Positions 1 to 8,052 are shown, counted from the stretch's first letter. The stretch is 64,000 nt of DNA from DAITBA01 sp036824005 (GCA_036824005.1 DAITBA010000018.1:1-64000), one strand, 5' to 3'. Notes: generated by a model not told the origin, from the sequence alone. Translations and numbers: made by a program.

Positions 1-62
1 CGGCGTACGCCCGGGGTGCGCAATATGTGCCACGGCGTGGGCCATAGATGATTGGAAGCTAA
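1..62 (+). other. 5' flank of rpsJ, no gene seen
   Basis: Short GC-rich stretch at the window edge before rpsJ. A weak GGAAG at about 54-58 could serve as the rpsJ ribosome binding site. No promoter is convincing; the operon leader, if any, probably lies to the left of the window. Confidence 0.4.
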
Positions 63-374
63 ATGCAGAGCCAGAAGATCAGAATCCGACTCAAGGCGTT
101 CGACTATCGCCTGATCGACCAGTCGGCGCTGGAAATCGTCGATACGGCGAAGCGCACGGGCGCCGTGGTGCGTGGGCCGGTACCCCTGCCCACGCGCATT
201 GAGCGCTTCAATATCCTGCGCTCGCCGCATGTGAACAAGACGTCGCGCGACCAGTTCGAGATTCGCACGCATCTGCGTCTGATGGACATCATCGATCCGA
301 CGGACAAGACCGTTGATGCGTTGATGAAACTGGATCTGCCGGCCGGTGTCGATGTCGAGATTAAGCTGCAATAG
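63..374 (+). CDS. rpsJ: 30S ribosomal protein S10
   Basis: 103 residues, the usual S10 length, starting MQSQKIRIRLKAFDYRLID and ending in the family pattern VDVEIKLQ. S10 sits in the 30S head and also acts as NusE in antitermination. It is the first gene of the S10 operon visible here. The spacer of about 140 bp to rplC is longer than any other gap inside this operon and contains two perfect inverted repeats annotated separately. Confidence 0.98.
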   Translation: MQSQKIRIRLKAFDYRLIDQSALEIVDTAKRTGAVVRGPVPLPTRIERFNILRSPHVNKTSRDQFEIRTHLRLMDIIDPTDKTVDALMKLDLPAGVDVEIKLQ

Positions 375-407
375 GTATGGCGTGAGAAGACAGGAGTGAT
401 GCGAGGA

Positions 408-492
408 AAGTGACACCGGGCGGTTTCCTGTCACTTCGCTCCAGCTCCCCACCCCTCACGGAATTTGAACCGCCGACCAATTGCAGTCGGCG
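408..492 (+). promoter_or_regulatory. two hairpins in the rpsJ-rplC spacer
   Basis: Two perfect inverted repeats are visible. The first is AAGTGACA (408-415) with TGTCACTT (429-436), 8 bp with a 13-nt loop. The second is CGCCGAC (471-477) with GTCGGCG (486-492), 7 bp with an 8-nt loop. The second ends 21 nt before the rplC start, just upstream of its Shine-Dalgarno. Neither is followed by a T-tract, so a terminator is unlikely. A role in translational feedback or mRNA processing is an inference. Confidence 0.55.
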
Positions 493-513
493 CCTCTCAG
501 GAGGAAACAACAA

Positions 514-1158
514 ATGACTCTAGGCCTTGTCGGTCGCAAGGTCGGTATGACGCGCATATTTACCGACGATGGCACTGCCTTCCCGGTGACCGTGCTCGAC
601 GTATCGAACAACCGCGTGACCCAGATCAAAACCCAGGAAACCGATGGTTACTGCGCGATCCAGGTAACGTATGGCACGCGCCGCGCCAGCCGTGTTGCCA
701 AGCCCATGGCCGGACATCTTGCCAAGGCGGGGGTGGAAGCCGGCCATGTCATGAGGGAATTCCGCCTCACGCCGGAGCAACTGGTGAATTTCAAACCCGG
801 CGATACGGTCAGCGTTACCATCTTCAGCCCCGGGCAAAAGGTGGATGTCACTGGCACATCCCAGGGCAAGGGATTCTCCGGCGTTATCAAGCGCCACAAC
901 TTCTCCTCCAACCGCGCCAGCCACGGCAACTCCGTCTCGCACAACAAGCCCGGTTCGATCAGCATGGCCCAGGATCCCGGCCGTGTCTTTCCCGGCAAGA
1001 AACTGCCCGGACATTACGGCGATGTCATGCGCACGACACAGAATCTGGAGGTGGTGCGGGTGGACGAGGCGCGCCAGCTTCTGCTGATCAAGGGCGCGGT
1101 GCCCGGTGCCAAGGGTGGCGATGTTGTCGTTCACCCGGCCGTGAAAGCCGGCAACTGA
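514..1158 (+). CDS. rplC: 50S ribosomal protein L3
   Basis: 214 residues beginning MTLGLVGRKVGMTRIFTDDG, a typical L3 start. L3 binds 23S rRNA and reaches toward the peptidyl-transferase centre. The loop around residues 145-170 (KPGSISMAQDPGRVFPGKK) carries the glutamine that is methylated in E. coli L3. The ATG at 514 follows a strong CAGGAGG ribosome binding site at about 499-505. An in-frame TTG at 481 lies inside a hairpin and lacks a ribosome site, so it was not used. Confidence 0.97.
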   Translation: MTLGLVGRKVGMTRIFTDDGTAFPVTVLDVSNNRVTQIKTQETDGYCAIQVTYGTRRASRVAKPMAGHLAKAGVEAGHVMREFRLTPEQLVNFKPGDTVSVTIFSPGQKVDVTGTSQGKGFSGVIKRHNFSSNRASHGNSVSHNKPGSISMAQDPGRVFPGKKLPGHYGDVMRTTQNLEVVRVDEARQLLLIKGAVPGAKGGDVVVHPAVKAGN

Positions 1159-1169
1159 GCGGGGGCGCG

Positions 1170-1790
1170 ATGGAACTGCAACTCATCAATGACCAGGGGC
1201 AGCCGAGTGCGACGCTGCAGGCTTCCGACACGTTGTTCGGGCGCGACTACAACGAGGCGCTCGTGCATCAGATTGTCGTTGCCTACCAGGCCAACGCGCG
1301 TTCCGGCAACCGGGCACAGAAAGCGCGCAGCGAGGTGAGCAAGTCGACCCGCAAGCCATGGCGCCAGAAGGGGACCGGTCGCGCCCGCGCCGGCATGGCC
1401 TCCAGCCCGCTGTGGCGTGGCGGCGGCAAGATTTTCCCGAACAAGCCGGACGAGGATTTCAGCCACAAGGTGAACCGCAAGATGTACCGCGCCGGTATAG
1501 CGTCCATACTGTCTCAGCTGGCACGGGAGAATCGCCTGGCGGTGGTGGAGAACTTCAGCGTCGCCGCGCCGAAAACGAAGTTGCTCGCACAGAAGTTGAA
1601 GGGCATGGGGCTGGATTCGGTGCTGGTCATTACCGACGCGGTGGACGAGAACCTGTTTCTGTCCGCGCGCAATCTGCCCAACGTGCTGGTGCTGGAAGTG
1701 AAGGAGGCGGATCCGCTGTCGTTGATCCGTTTCCCCAAGGTGCTGCTCACCCGCGGTGCGGTGGCGAAGATGGAGGAGATACTCGCATGA
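1170..1790 (+). CDS. rplD: 50S ribosomal protein L4
   Basis: 206 residues starting MELQLINDQGQ, with the long conserved loop GTGRARAGMASSPLWRGGGK (about residues 66-85) that enters the peptide exit tunnel. In enterobacteria L4 represses its own operon; whether it does so here is unknown, but it is the natural candidate ligand for the hairpins before rplC. The stop overlaps the rplW start (ATGA at 1787-1790), indicating translational coupling. Confidence 0.97.
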   Translation: MELQLINDQGQPSATLQASDTLFGRDYNEALVHQIVVAYQANARSGNRAQKARSEVSKSTRKPWRQKGTGRARAGMASSPLWRGGGKIFPNKPDEDFSHKVNRKMYRAGIASILSQLARENRLAVVENFSVAAPKTKLLAQKLKGMGLDSVLVITDAVDENLFLSARNLPNVLVLEVKEADPLSLIRFPKVLLTRGAVAKMEEILA

Positions 1791-2098
1791 GCGCGATCAG
1801 CCAGGAGCGACTGCTGCAGGTGCTGCTTGCGCCGCAGGTTTCGGAAAAGGCGACCTTTGTCGCGGACAAGAACGAGCAGGTGGTTTTCGTCGTCGCGCCT
1901 GATGCCACGAAGCCTGAGATCAAGGCCGCCGTCGAGCTTCTATTCAAGGTTCAGGTGGAGTCGGTGCAGGTGAGCAACGTCAAGGGCAAGGACAAACGCT
2001 TTGGTCGCTCCATGGGCCGGCGCAAAGACTGGAAGAAGGCCTTCGTCTGCCTGAAGCCCGGACAGGAGATTAATTTCGCAGAAGGGGGAGGCGCGTAA
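1787..2098 (+). CDS. rplW: 50S ribosomal protein L23
   Basis: 103 residues starting MSAISQERLLQVLLAPQVSEKA. L23 lies at the tunnel exit and is the docking site for trigger factor and SRP; the C-terminal GRRKDWKKAFVCL segment is typical. It overlaps rplD by 4 bp and its TAA directly abuts the rplB ATG. A longer open frame extends upstream inside rplD, but only this start gives family similarity. Confidence 0.96.
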   Translation: MSAISQERLLQVLLAPQVSEKATFVADKNEQVVFVVAPDATKPEIKAAVELLFKVQVESVQVSNVKGKDKRFGRSMGRRKDWKKAFVCLKPGQEINFAEGGGA

Positions 2099-2926
2099 AT
2101 GGCACTCGTGAAAGTCAAGCCGACTTCTCCCGGCCGGCGCTCGGTCGTCAAGGTCGTCAATGCGGACCTGCATAAGGGCCGGCCGATTGCCTCGCTCGTG
2201 GAGAAGAAGAAGAGCACCGCCGGGCGCAACAACCATGGCCATATCACGACGCGCCACAAAGGCGGCGGGCACAAGCAGCACTATCGCGTTGTCGATTTCC
2301 GGCGCAACAAGGACGGCATTCCGGCAAAGGTGGAACGCCTTGAATACGACCCGAACCGCAGCGCGAGTCTGGCGTTGTTGTGCTATGCCGATGGCGAGCG
2401 GCGCTACATCATCGCGCCAAAAGGGCTGACGCCCGGTACGCAGCTCGTCAGCGGGTCCGAGGCGCCGATCAAGCCCGGCAACAGCCTGCCCCTGCGCAAT
2501 ATTCCGGTCGGCACGACCATTCACTGCGTCGAGATGGTGCCCGGCAAGGGCGCGCAACTGGCGCGGGCGGCGGGCACCTCGGTGCAGTTGCTGGCACGCG
2601 AGGGTAGTTATGCGCAGCTGCGGCTGCGTTCCGGCGAAATTCGCCGTGTGCATGTGGAATGCCGGGCAACCATCGGCGAGGTGGGCAACGAGGAGAACAA
2701 TCTGCGTTCCATCGGCAAGGCCGGCGCCCAGCGTTGGCGCGGCATTCGGCCGACGGTGCGCGGCGTGGCCATGAACCCCATCGACCATCCGCACGGCGGT
2801 GGCGAAGGCAAGACGGCGGCGGGGCGCGATCCCTGCAGCCCGTGGGGCACCCCGACCAAAGGGTATCGGACTCGCCGCAACAAACGTACCGACAGCATGA
2901 TCGTGCAACGTCGGCACGCGCGATAA
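2099..2926 (+). CDS. rplB: 50S ribosomal protein L2
   Basis: 275 residues, standard length. L2 is needed for subunit association and peptidyl transfer. The hallmark NPIDHPHGGGEG is present at about residues 226-237, including the histidine known from E. coli work to be essential. The N-terminal MALVKVKPTSPGRRSVVKVV is canonical. It starts immediately at the rplW stop. Confidence 0.98.
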   Translation: MALVKVKPTSPGRRSVVKVVNADLHKGRPIASLVEKKKSTAGRNNHGHITTRHKGGGHKQHYRVVDFRRNKDGIPAKVERLEYDPNRSASLALLCYADGERRYIIAPKGLTPGTQLVSGSEAPIKPGNSLPLRNIPVGTTIHCVEMVPGKGAQLARAAGTSVQLLAREGSYAQLRLRSGEIRRVHVECRATIGEVGNEENNLRSIGKAGAQRWRGIRPTVRGVAMNPIDHPHGGGEGKTAAGRDPCSPWGTPTKGYRTRRNKRTDSMIVQRRHAR

Positions 2927-2936
2927 GAGGTAGACC

Positions 2937-3221
2937 ATGGCACGTTCAGTAAAGAAGGGCCCGTTCGTCGATGATCACCTGCTGAAGAAGGTGGACGCAG
3001 CCCGCGCCACCAACGACAAGCGGCCGATCAAGACTTGGTCGCGTCGTTCCACGATCCTGCCAGAGTTCGTTGGCCTGACGATCGCGGTCCACAACGGCAA
3101 GCAGCACATTCCGGTCTATGTGTCGGAGAACATGGTCGGCCACAAGCTCGGCGAGTTCGCGCTGACCCGTACCTTCAAGGGCCACACGGCGGGCAAGAAG
3201 GCTGCCGTGGTCAAGAAGTAG
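2937..3221 (+). CDS. rpsS: 30S ribosomal protein S19
   Basis: 94 residues starting MARSVKKGPFVDDHLLKKV. S19 pairs with S13 in the 30S head near the A-site tRNA. The conserved GHKLGEFALTRTFKGH motif is intact near the C-terminus. It is two or three residues longer than typical, through extra C-terminal lysine-rich residues. It follows rplB by 10 bp with AGAGGT as ribosome site. Confidence 0.97.
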   Translation: MARSVKKGPFVDDHLLKKVDAARATNDKRPIKTWSRRSTILPEFVGLTIAVHNGKQHIPVYVSENMVGHKLGEFALTRTFKGHTAGKKAAVVKK

Positions 3222-3225
3222 GAAC

Positions 3226-3561
3226 ATGACGATGGAAACCAATGCGAGTTTGCGCGGCGTGCGCTTGTCGGCGCAGAAGGGCCGGCTTGTCGCGGACCAG
3301 ATCCGCGGTCTGCCCGTGGATAAGGCGCTCAACATTCTGAACTTCAGCCCGAAGAAAGGTGCCGCAATCATCAAGAAGGTGCTCGAATCGGCCATCGCCA
3401 ACGCCGAGCACAATGACGGCGCGGACATCGACGCACTGAAAGTCACGCGCATCTTCGTCGAGAAGGGCACGGTGCTGAAGCGGTTCATGCCCCGGGCGAA
3501 GGGGCGCGGCTTTCGCATCCTGAAGCCGACTTGCCACATCTACGTCACGGTCGGCGACTGA
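3226..3561 (+). CDS. rplV: 50S ribosomal protein L22
   Basis: 111 residues from the first ATG, or 109 from the ATG at 3232 (METNASLRGVRLSAQKGRLV), which matches the usual betaproteobacterial N-terminus slightly better. L22 has a beta-hairpin in the exit tunnel; the basic hairpin RFMPRAKGRGFRILKPTCHI is visible near residues 87-106. It is 4 bp from the rpsS stop, in the standard order. Confidence 0.96.
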   Translation: MTMETNASLRGVRLSAQKGRLVADQIRGLPVDKALNILNFSPKKGAAIIKKVLESAIANAEHNDGADIDALKVTRIFVEKGTVLKRFMPRAKGRGFRILKPTCHIYVTVGD

Positions 3562-3570
3562 GGAGAAGTA

Positions 3571-4494
3571 ATGGGACAGAAGATCAATCCAACCGGCTTT
3601 CGCCTCTCGGTGTCGCGCGACTGGACGTCGCGCTGGTATGCCTCCAGCCGTGCCTTCCCAGGCATGCTCAACGAGGACATCAAGGTACGCGAGTACCTGA
3701 AGAAGAAGCTGGCCCACGCCTCCGTTGGCAGGGTAGTAATCGAGCGTCCTGCGAAGAATGCCCGCATCACCGTCTTCAGCGCCCGACCGGGCGTAGTCAT
3801 CGGCAAGAAGGGTGAGGACATCGAGCATCTCAAGGCCGATCTGCAGCGGATCATGGGCGTGCAGGTGCACGTCAACATCGAAGAGATCCGCAAGCCTGAG
3901 CTGGATGCTCAGCTGATCGCGGACTCCATCGCCCAGCAGCTGGAGAAGCGCATAATGTTCCGCCGCGCCATGAAGCGCGCCATGCAGAACGCGATGCGCC
4001 TCGGCGCCCAGGGCATCAAGATCATGAGTGCCGGGCGCCTGAACGGCATCGAAATCGCGCGCACCGAGTGGTATCGCGAAGGCCGCGTGCCGTTGCATAC
4101 CCTGCGCGCCGACATTGACTATGGCACGTCCGAAGCCAAAACCACGTACGGCGTCATAGGCATCAAAGTGTGGGTGTTCAAGGGCGAGATGATGGCGCGC
4201 AGCGAGGCGCCGGCGTCCGCCCCCGAGGCAGCGCCGGAGAGCGAGCCGGCGAAGCGGGTGCGCAAGGCTCCGGGCAGACCGGCCGCGACCAAGACCGAGG
4301 GCGAGGCCGAAGCCAAGCCGGCGGCGAAGCGGCCGCCCCGGGCAAAAGCGACAGTGGGCAAGGCCGATGAGGCAAAACCGGACGGCGAAACACCGGCGGC
4401 GACGGGCGAGACACCAGCCAAGGCCCCGGCAAAGCGTGTGCGCAAGGCCGCCGCGCCCAAGCCTGAGGGACAGGGCACGGAAGGTAAGGAGTAA
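3571..4494 (+). CDS. rpsC: 30S ribosomal protein S3 with long Ala/Lys/Pro C-terminal tail
   Basis: 307 residues. Residues 1-206 are ordinary S3: an N-terminal region, a KH domain with IGKKGED at about 77-83, and the C-terminal domain ending GIKVWVFKGE. Residues 211-307 are a low-complexity tail rich in Ala, Lys, Pro and Glu, containing AKRVRKA twice (227-233 and 287-293). S3 forms the mRNA entry channel and helicase site with S4 and S5. Betaproteobacterial S3 proteins often carry a shorter tail; about 97 residues looks long. The frame stays open and rplP follows normally, so the tail is real. Confidence 0.97.
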   Translation: MGQKINPTGFRLSVSRDWTSRWYASSRAFPGMLNEDIKVREYLKKKLAHASVGRVVIERPAKNARITVFSARPGVVIGKKGEDIEHLKADLQRIMGVQVHVNIEEIRKPELDAQLIADSIAQQLEKRIMFRRAMKRAMQNAMRLGAQGIKIMSAGRLNGIEIARTEWYREGRVPLHTLRADIDYGTSEAKTTYGVIGIKVWVFKGEMMARSEAPASAPEAAPESEPAKRVRKAPGRPAATKTEGEAEAKPAAKRPPRAKATVGKADEAKPDGETPAATGETPAKAPAKRVRKAAAPKPEGQGTEGKE

Positions 4495-4500
4495 TCAGCC

Positions 4501-4914
4501 ATGCTGCAACCTGCACGCAGGAAGTATCGCAAAGAGCAAAAAGGGCGCAACAAGGGTATCGCCACCCGTGGCACGAAGGTCAGCTTCGGCGAGTACGGTT
4601 TGAAAGCCACCGGCCGGGGCCGGCTGACGTCGCGCCAGATCGAGGCAGCGCGTCGGGCGATGACGCGCCACATCAAGCGCGGTGGTCGCATCTGGATCCG
4701 CATCTTTCCCGACAAGCCGATCTCCCAGAAGCCGGCGGAGGTGCGCATGGGCAACGGCAAGGGCAATCCGGAGTACTGGGTCGCCGAGATCCAGCCGGGC
4801 AAGGTTCTATACGAGATGGATGGCGTCGAAGAAAGTCTGGCCCGCGAGGCATTCGCCTTGGCAGCGGCGAAACTGCCTATCGAGACAACGTTCGTCGTGC
4901 GCCAGCTGGGGTGA
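4501..4914 (+). CDS. rplP: 50S ribosomal protein L16
   Basis: 137 residues starting MLQPARRKYRKEQKGRNKG. L16 contacts A-site tRNA and is needed late in 50S assembly. The RIFPDKPISQKPAEVRMGNG segment (about residues 63-82), including the arginine region hydroxylated by RoxA in some proteobacteria, is conserved. Its stop partly overlaps the start region of rpmC. Confidence 0.97.
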   Translation: MLQPARRKYRKEQKGRNKGIATRGTKVSFGEYGLKATGRGRLTSRQIEAARRAMTRHIKRGGRIWIRIFPDKPISQKPAEVRMGNGKGNPEYWVAEIQPGKVLYEMDGVEESLAREAFALAAAKLPIETTFVVRQLG

Positions 4915-4916
4915 TC

Positions 4917-5111
4917 ATGAAAGCCAAGGAACTTAGAGCGAAAGATACCGCGGACCTGAACAAGGAATTGCTCGATCTGCTCAAGGCGCAATTCAGCCTG
5001 CGCATGCAATTGGCGACCCAGCAACTGAACAACACGAGCCAGTTGGGCAAAGTGCGCAAAGACATTGCGCGCGTGCGTACGATTCTGCGTGAAAGGGTAG
5101 CGGCGAAATGA
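4917..5111 (+). CDS. rpmC: 50S ribosomal protein L29
   Basis: 64 residues starting MKAKELRAKDTADLNKELLD; two long helices with the QLATQQLNNTSQLGKVRKDIAR motif region. L29 lies beside L23 at the exit tunnel. A GTG at 4911 would add two residues, but the ATG at 4917 gives the canonical N-terminus. The stop overlaps the rpsQ start (ATGA at 5108-5111). Confidence 0.95.
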   Translation: MKAKELRAKDTADLNKELLDLLKAQFSLRMQLATQQLNNTSQLGKVRKDIARVRTILRERVAAK

Positions 5112-5377
5112 GTGAAACAACCCAAAAGACCCGGCGTACGCTGAGCGGCCGCGTGGTCAGCGACAAAATGCAGAAGACCGTGACGGTGCTGGTCGAGCGA
5201 CGGGTGAAGCATCCGGTGATCGGCAAGGTCCTGATGCGCTCGCGCAAGTACCACGCCCACGTCGAAGACGTTGAGGCGGCCGGCGGCGATCTGGTCGAAA
5301 TCGAGGAGTGCGCCCCGATTTCCAAGACCAAGGCATGGCGGGTGACCCGTGTGCTGGAGAAGGCCAGGGTGATTTGA
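5108..5377 (+). CDS. rpsQ: 30S ribosomal protein S17
   Basis: 89 residues; the OB-fold core RTLSGRVVSDKMQKTVTVLV is at about 10-29. S17 is an early 16S rRNA binder. This is the last gene of the S10 operon. A 152-bp spacer with promoter-like and hairpin elements separates it from rplN, the first gene of the spc operon. Confidence 0.97.
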   Translation: MSETTQKTRRTLSGRVVSDKMQKTVTVLVERRVKHPVIGKVLMRSRKYHAHVEDVEAAGGDLVEIEECAPISKTKAWRVTRVLEKARVI

Positions 5378-5392
5378 AAGCCCGGCGCCGAC

Positions 5393-5478
5393 TTTACCGG
5401 ATGCATCGAAGCCGGTAAAATAGCGCCTCTTTTGCCCTCGCCCGGTATGTTCTATCGGGCGGTCATACCCGAACGGGT
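5393..5478 (+). promoter_or_regulatory. spc operon promoter and structured leader
   Basis: TTTACC at 5393-5398, a 17-bp spacer and TAAAAT at 5416-5421 form a good sigma70 promoter, predicting a start near 5428. The two boxes lie inside a perfect inverted repeat, TTTACCGG (5393-5400) and CCGGTAAA (5412-5419). Downstream, GCCCG/CGGGC (5440-5444 and 5456-5460) and ACCCG/CGGGT (5467-5471 and 5474-5478) can form two small hairpins in the leader before rplN. Promoter activity and any regulation are inferred from sequence alone. Confidence 0.6.
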
Positions 5479-5529
5479 TCCAAGACTGACTGCGGCGGCG
5501 GTCGCAGATTAAGTTGGAGAGAGAAAAAA

Positions 5530-5898
5530 ATGATTCAAATGCAGACGTTGCTAAACGTCGCCGACAACACCGGTGCGCGCTCGCTCATGTGCATCAAGGT
5601 GCTTGGCGGCTCCAAGCGCCGCTACGCCGGCATCGGCGACATCATCAAGGTCAGCGTCAAGGATGCGGCACCGCGCGGCCGCGTTAAGAAAGGCGAGATT
5701 TACAACGCCGTGGTGGTGCGCACCGCCAAGGGCGTGCGCCGGGCGGATGGATCGCTGATCAAGTTCGACGGCAATGCCGCGGTGCTTCTGAACAACAAGC
5801 TGGAGCCGATCGGAACGCGCATTTTCGGCCCGGTTACCCGCGAGCTGCGCACCGAGCGCTTCATGAAGATCGTCTCGCTGGCGCCGGAAGTTCTCTGA
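5530..5898 (+). CDS. rplN: 50S ribosomal protein L14
   Basis: 122 residues, invariant length, starting MIQMQTLLNVADNTGARSLM. L14 forms intersubunit bridges with 16S rRNA. It is the first gene of the spc operon, preceded by GGAGAG (about 5517-5522) and the promoter described upstream. Confidence 0.98.
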   Translation: MIQMQTLLNVADNTGARSLMCIKVLGGSKRRYAGIGDIIKVSVKDAAPRGRVKKGEIYNAVVVRTAKGVRRADGSLIKFDGNAAVLLNNKLEPIGTRIFGPVTRELRTERFMKIVSLAPEVL

Positions 5899-5907
5899 GG
5901 AAAGACC

Positions 5908-6225
5908 ATGGAAAAGATTCGCAAGGGCGATAGCGTGGTCGTCATCGCCGGCCGGGACAAGGGCAAGCGCGGCACCGTGCTTCAGCGTATCGATGCCGAA
6001 CGCATCGTCGTCGAAGGCGTGAACCGCGTGAAGAAACACACCAAGCCCAATCCGCTAAAGAACCAGCCGGGCGGTATTCTGGACAAGGAAATGCCCATCC
6101 ACGTTTCCAACGTGGCACTGTACAACCCGACCACGCAGAAGCCTGACCGCATCGGCTTCAAGACCCTGGACGACGGCCGCAAGGTGCGCGTGTTCAAGTC
6201 AAACGGCGAAAACGTGGAGGCATAA
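5908..6225 (+). CDS. rplX: 50S ribosomal protein L24
   Basis: 105 residues starting MEKIRKGDSVVVIAGRDKGK, the KOW motif typical of L24 (residues 5-30). L24 is an assembly initiator for the 50S subunit and lies near the exit tunnel. It follows rplN by 9 bp with a GAGG ribosome site. Confidence 0.97.
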   Translation: MEKIRKGDSVVVIAGRDKGKRGTVLQRIDAERIVVEGVNRVKKHTKPNPLKNQPGGILDKEMPIHVSNVALYNPTTQKPDRIGFKTLDDGRKVRVFKSNGENVEA

Positions 6226-6234
6226 GGGGGCGAG

Positions 6235-6774
6235 ATGGCACGCTTGCATGATTTTTACAGACAGACCGTAATGCCAGAGCTGAGCAAGCGCTTCGGTTAC
6301 AAGTCGGTGATGGAAGTGCCGCGCATCAGCAAGATCACGCTCAACATGGGCGTCGGCGAGGCGGTCGGCGACAAGAAGGTGCTCGAGAACGCCACAGGTG
6401 ATATGACCAAGATCGCGGGGCAGAAGCCCGTAATCACCAAGGCACGCAAGTCGATCGCCGGCTTCAAGATCCGCAACGGCTATCCAATCGGCTGCATGGT
6501 GACGCTGCGTGGCGCGCGCATGTACGAGTTTCTCGATCGGCTGGTGACAATCGCCATGCCGCGCATTCGCGATTTCCGCGGCGTCTCTGCCCGTGGTTTC
6601 GACGGCCGTGGCAACTATAACCTTGGCGTCAAGGAGCAGATCATTTTCCCTGAGATCGAGTACGACAAGATCGACGCCTTGCGCGGCATGAACATCAGTA
6701 TCACCACTACTGCGAAGACCGACGAAGAAGCAAAGGCGCTTCTCGCGGCTTTCAAATTCCCATTCCGGAACTGA
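6235..6774 (+). CDS. rplE: 50S ribosomal protein L5
   Basis: 179 residues starting MARLHDFYRQTVMPELSKRF. L5 binds 5S rRNA and contacts P-site tRNA. The conserved block KITLNMGVGEAVGDKKVLEN lies at about residues 33-52. Standard order and spacing between rplX and rpsN. Confidence 0.97.
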   Translation: MARLHDFYRQTVMPELSKRFGYKSVMEVPRISKITLNMGVGEAVGDKKVLENATGDMTKIAGQKPVITKARKSIAGFKIRNGYPIGCMVTLRGARMYEFLDRLVTIAMPRIRDFRGVSARGFDGRGNYNLGVKEQIIFPEIEYDKIDALRGMNISITTTAKTDEEAKALLAAFKFPFRN

Positions 6775-6781
6775 GGGTCCT

Positions 6782-7087
6782 ATGGCGAAAACCGCATTGA
6801 TCAACCGCGAACAGAAGCGGCGCAAGATTGTCGCAAAATTCGCCGCCAAACGAGCCGAACTGATCGCGCAGATCAACAACGCAAAACTCTCGGAGGACGA
6901 CCGTGCCGAGGCGAGGCTGAAGCTGCAGCAGCTGCCGCGCAATGCCAGTCCAACACGTCTGCGCGCGCGCTGCACGCTGACCGGTCGTCCGCGCGGTGTT
7001 TTCCGCAAGTTCGGTCTGTGCCGCAACAAGCTGCGCGAAGTTGCCATGCGCGGCGAGGTGCCGGGCATGATCAAGGCGAGCTGGTAA
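6782..7087 (+). CDS. rpsN: 30S ribosomal protein S14, long zinc-free form
   Basis: 101 residues. The C-terminal signature RCTLTGRPRGVFRKFGLCRNKLR is present (described by its key residues), but there are no paired CxxC motifs, so this is the long form that does not bind zinc. In contrast, L36 and S4 in this window are cysteine-containing forms. S14 helps assemble the 30S head. Confidence 0.97.
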   Translation: MAKTALINREQKRRKIVAKFAAKRAELIAQINNAKLSEDDRAEARLKLQQLPRNASPTRLRARCTLTGRPRGVFRKFGLCRNKLREVAMRGEVPGMIKASW

Positions 7088-7101
7088 CGAGGAGATCGAG
7101 C

Positions 7102-7497
7102 ATGAGCATGACTGATCCCATCGCCGACATGCTGACGCGCATTCGCAACGCGCAGCTTGCGCAAAAAACCTCCGTGGCGATGCCCTCGTCGAAACTGAAG
7201 GTTGCCATCGCCAACGTGTTGCGCGAAGAGGGGTACATTGACGATTTCACGGTGCGCGATGCAGACGGGCACACGCAACTGGATATCGCGCTCAAGTACT
7301 ACGCCGGAAGGCCGGTGATCGAGCGCCTCGAGCGCGTCAGCCGTCCCGGGTTACGCGTCTACAAGGGTTCGGGCGATCTGCCCCGGGTAATGAACGGACT
7401 GGGTATTGCGATCGTGTCGACGCCCAAGGGTGTGATGACGGATCGCAAGGCACGTGCATCGAACGTCGGCGGCGAAGTGCTGTGCGTTGTGGCATGA
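7102..7497 (+). CDS. rpsH: 30S ribosomal protein S8
   Basis: 131 residues starting MSMTDPIADMLTRIRNAQ. S8 binds the central domain of 16S rRNA, and in E. coli represses the spc operon by binding its mRNA. The frame is open further upstream, but the ATG at 7102 follows GAGGAG (7089-7094) and gives the family N-terminus. The C-terminus NVGGEVLCVVA is typical. Confidence 0.97.
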   Translation: MSMTDPIADMLTRIRNAQLAQKTSVAMPSSKLKVAIANVLREEGYIDDFTVRDADGHTQLDIALKYYAGRPVIERLERVSRPGLRVYKGSGDLPRVMNGLGIAIVSTPKGVMTDRKARASNVGGEVLCVVA

Positions 7498-7507
7498 GGA
7501 CGAGGCT

Positions 7508-8041
7508 ATGTCACGAATCGCAAAATATCCTGTAGTGCTTCCGAAGGGCGTGGAAGCAACCCTCAATTCCGACGCCATCATCATCAAGGGCCCGCTGGGA
7601 ACACTGACGCAGGCGGTCAATCCGGCTGTCAAGGTGGAGCAGGAGGGCGACAAGCTGCGCTGCATCGCCGTCGACGGCGCGGCCAATGCGAATGCCATGT
7701 CCGGAACCATGCGTGCTTTGGTGAACAACATGGTCCAGGGCGTGAGCAAGGGTTTTGAGAGGAAGCTGACCCTCGTGGGCGTTGGCTATCGCGCCCAGGC
7801 GCAGGGTGACAAGCTCAACCTGACGTTGGGCTTCTCCCACCCGATCGTGCACCAGATGCCCGCGGGCATCAAGGTTGAAACACCGACGCAAACCGAGATC
7901 CTCATTAAGGGAATCGACAAGCAGAAGGTGGGGCAGGTGGCGGCCGAAGTTCGCGCCTACCGCTCTCCTGAGCCGTACAAGGGCAAGGGCGTGCGCTATG
8001 CCGACGAGGTCATCACATTGAAGGAAACGAAGAAGAAGTAA
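7508..8041 (+). CDS. rplF: 50S ribosomal protein L6
   Basis: 177 residues starting MSRIAKYPVVLPKGVEATL; two repeated alpha/beta domains, with the C-terminal signature EVRAYRSPEPYKGKGVRYAD. L6 lies near the GTPase-associated centre. The upstream open extension overlaps rpsH and was rejected in favour of the ATG preceded by GAGGACGAGG. Confidence 0.97.
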   Translation: MSRIAKYPVVLPKGVEATLNSDAIIIKGPLGTLTQAVNPAVKVEQEGDKLRCIAVDGAANANAMSGTMRALVNNMVQGVSKGFERKLTLVGVGYRAQAQGDKLNLTLGFSHPIVHQMPAGIKVETPTQTEILIKGIDKQKVGQVAAEVRAYRSPEPYKGKGVRYADEVITLKETKKK

Positions 8042-8052
8042 GGGCGCACATC

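Noticed and set aside
465..1169. Upstream extension of the rplD frame and an in-frame TTG start for rplC at 481
   Set aside because: The extension lies inside rplC in another frame, and the TTG falls in a hairpin loop without a ribosome site.
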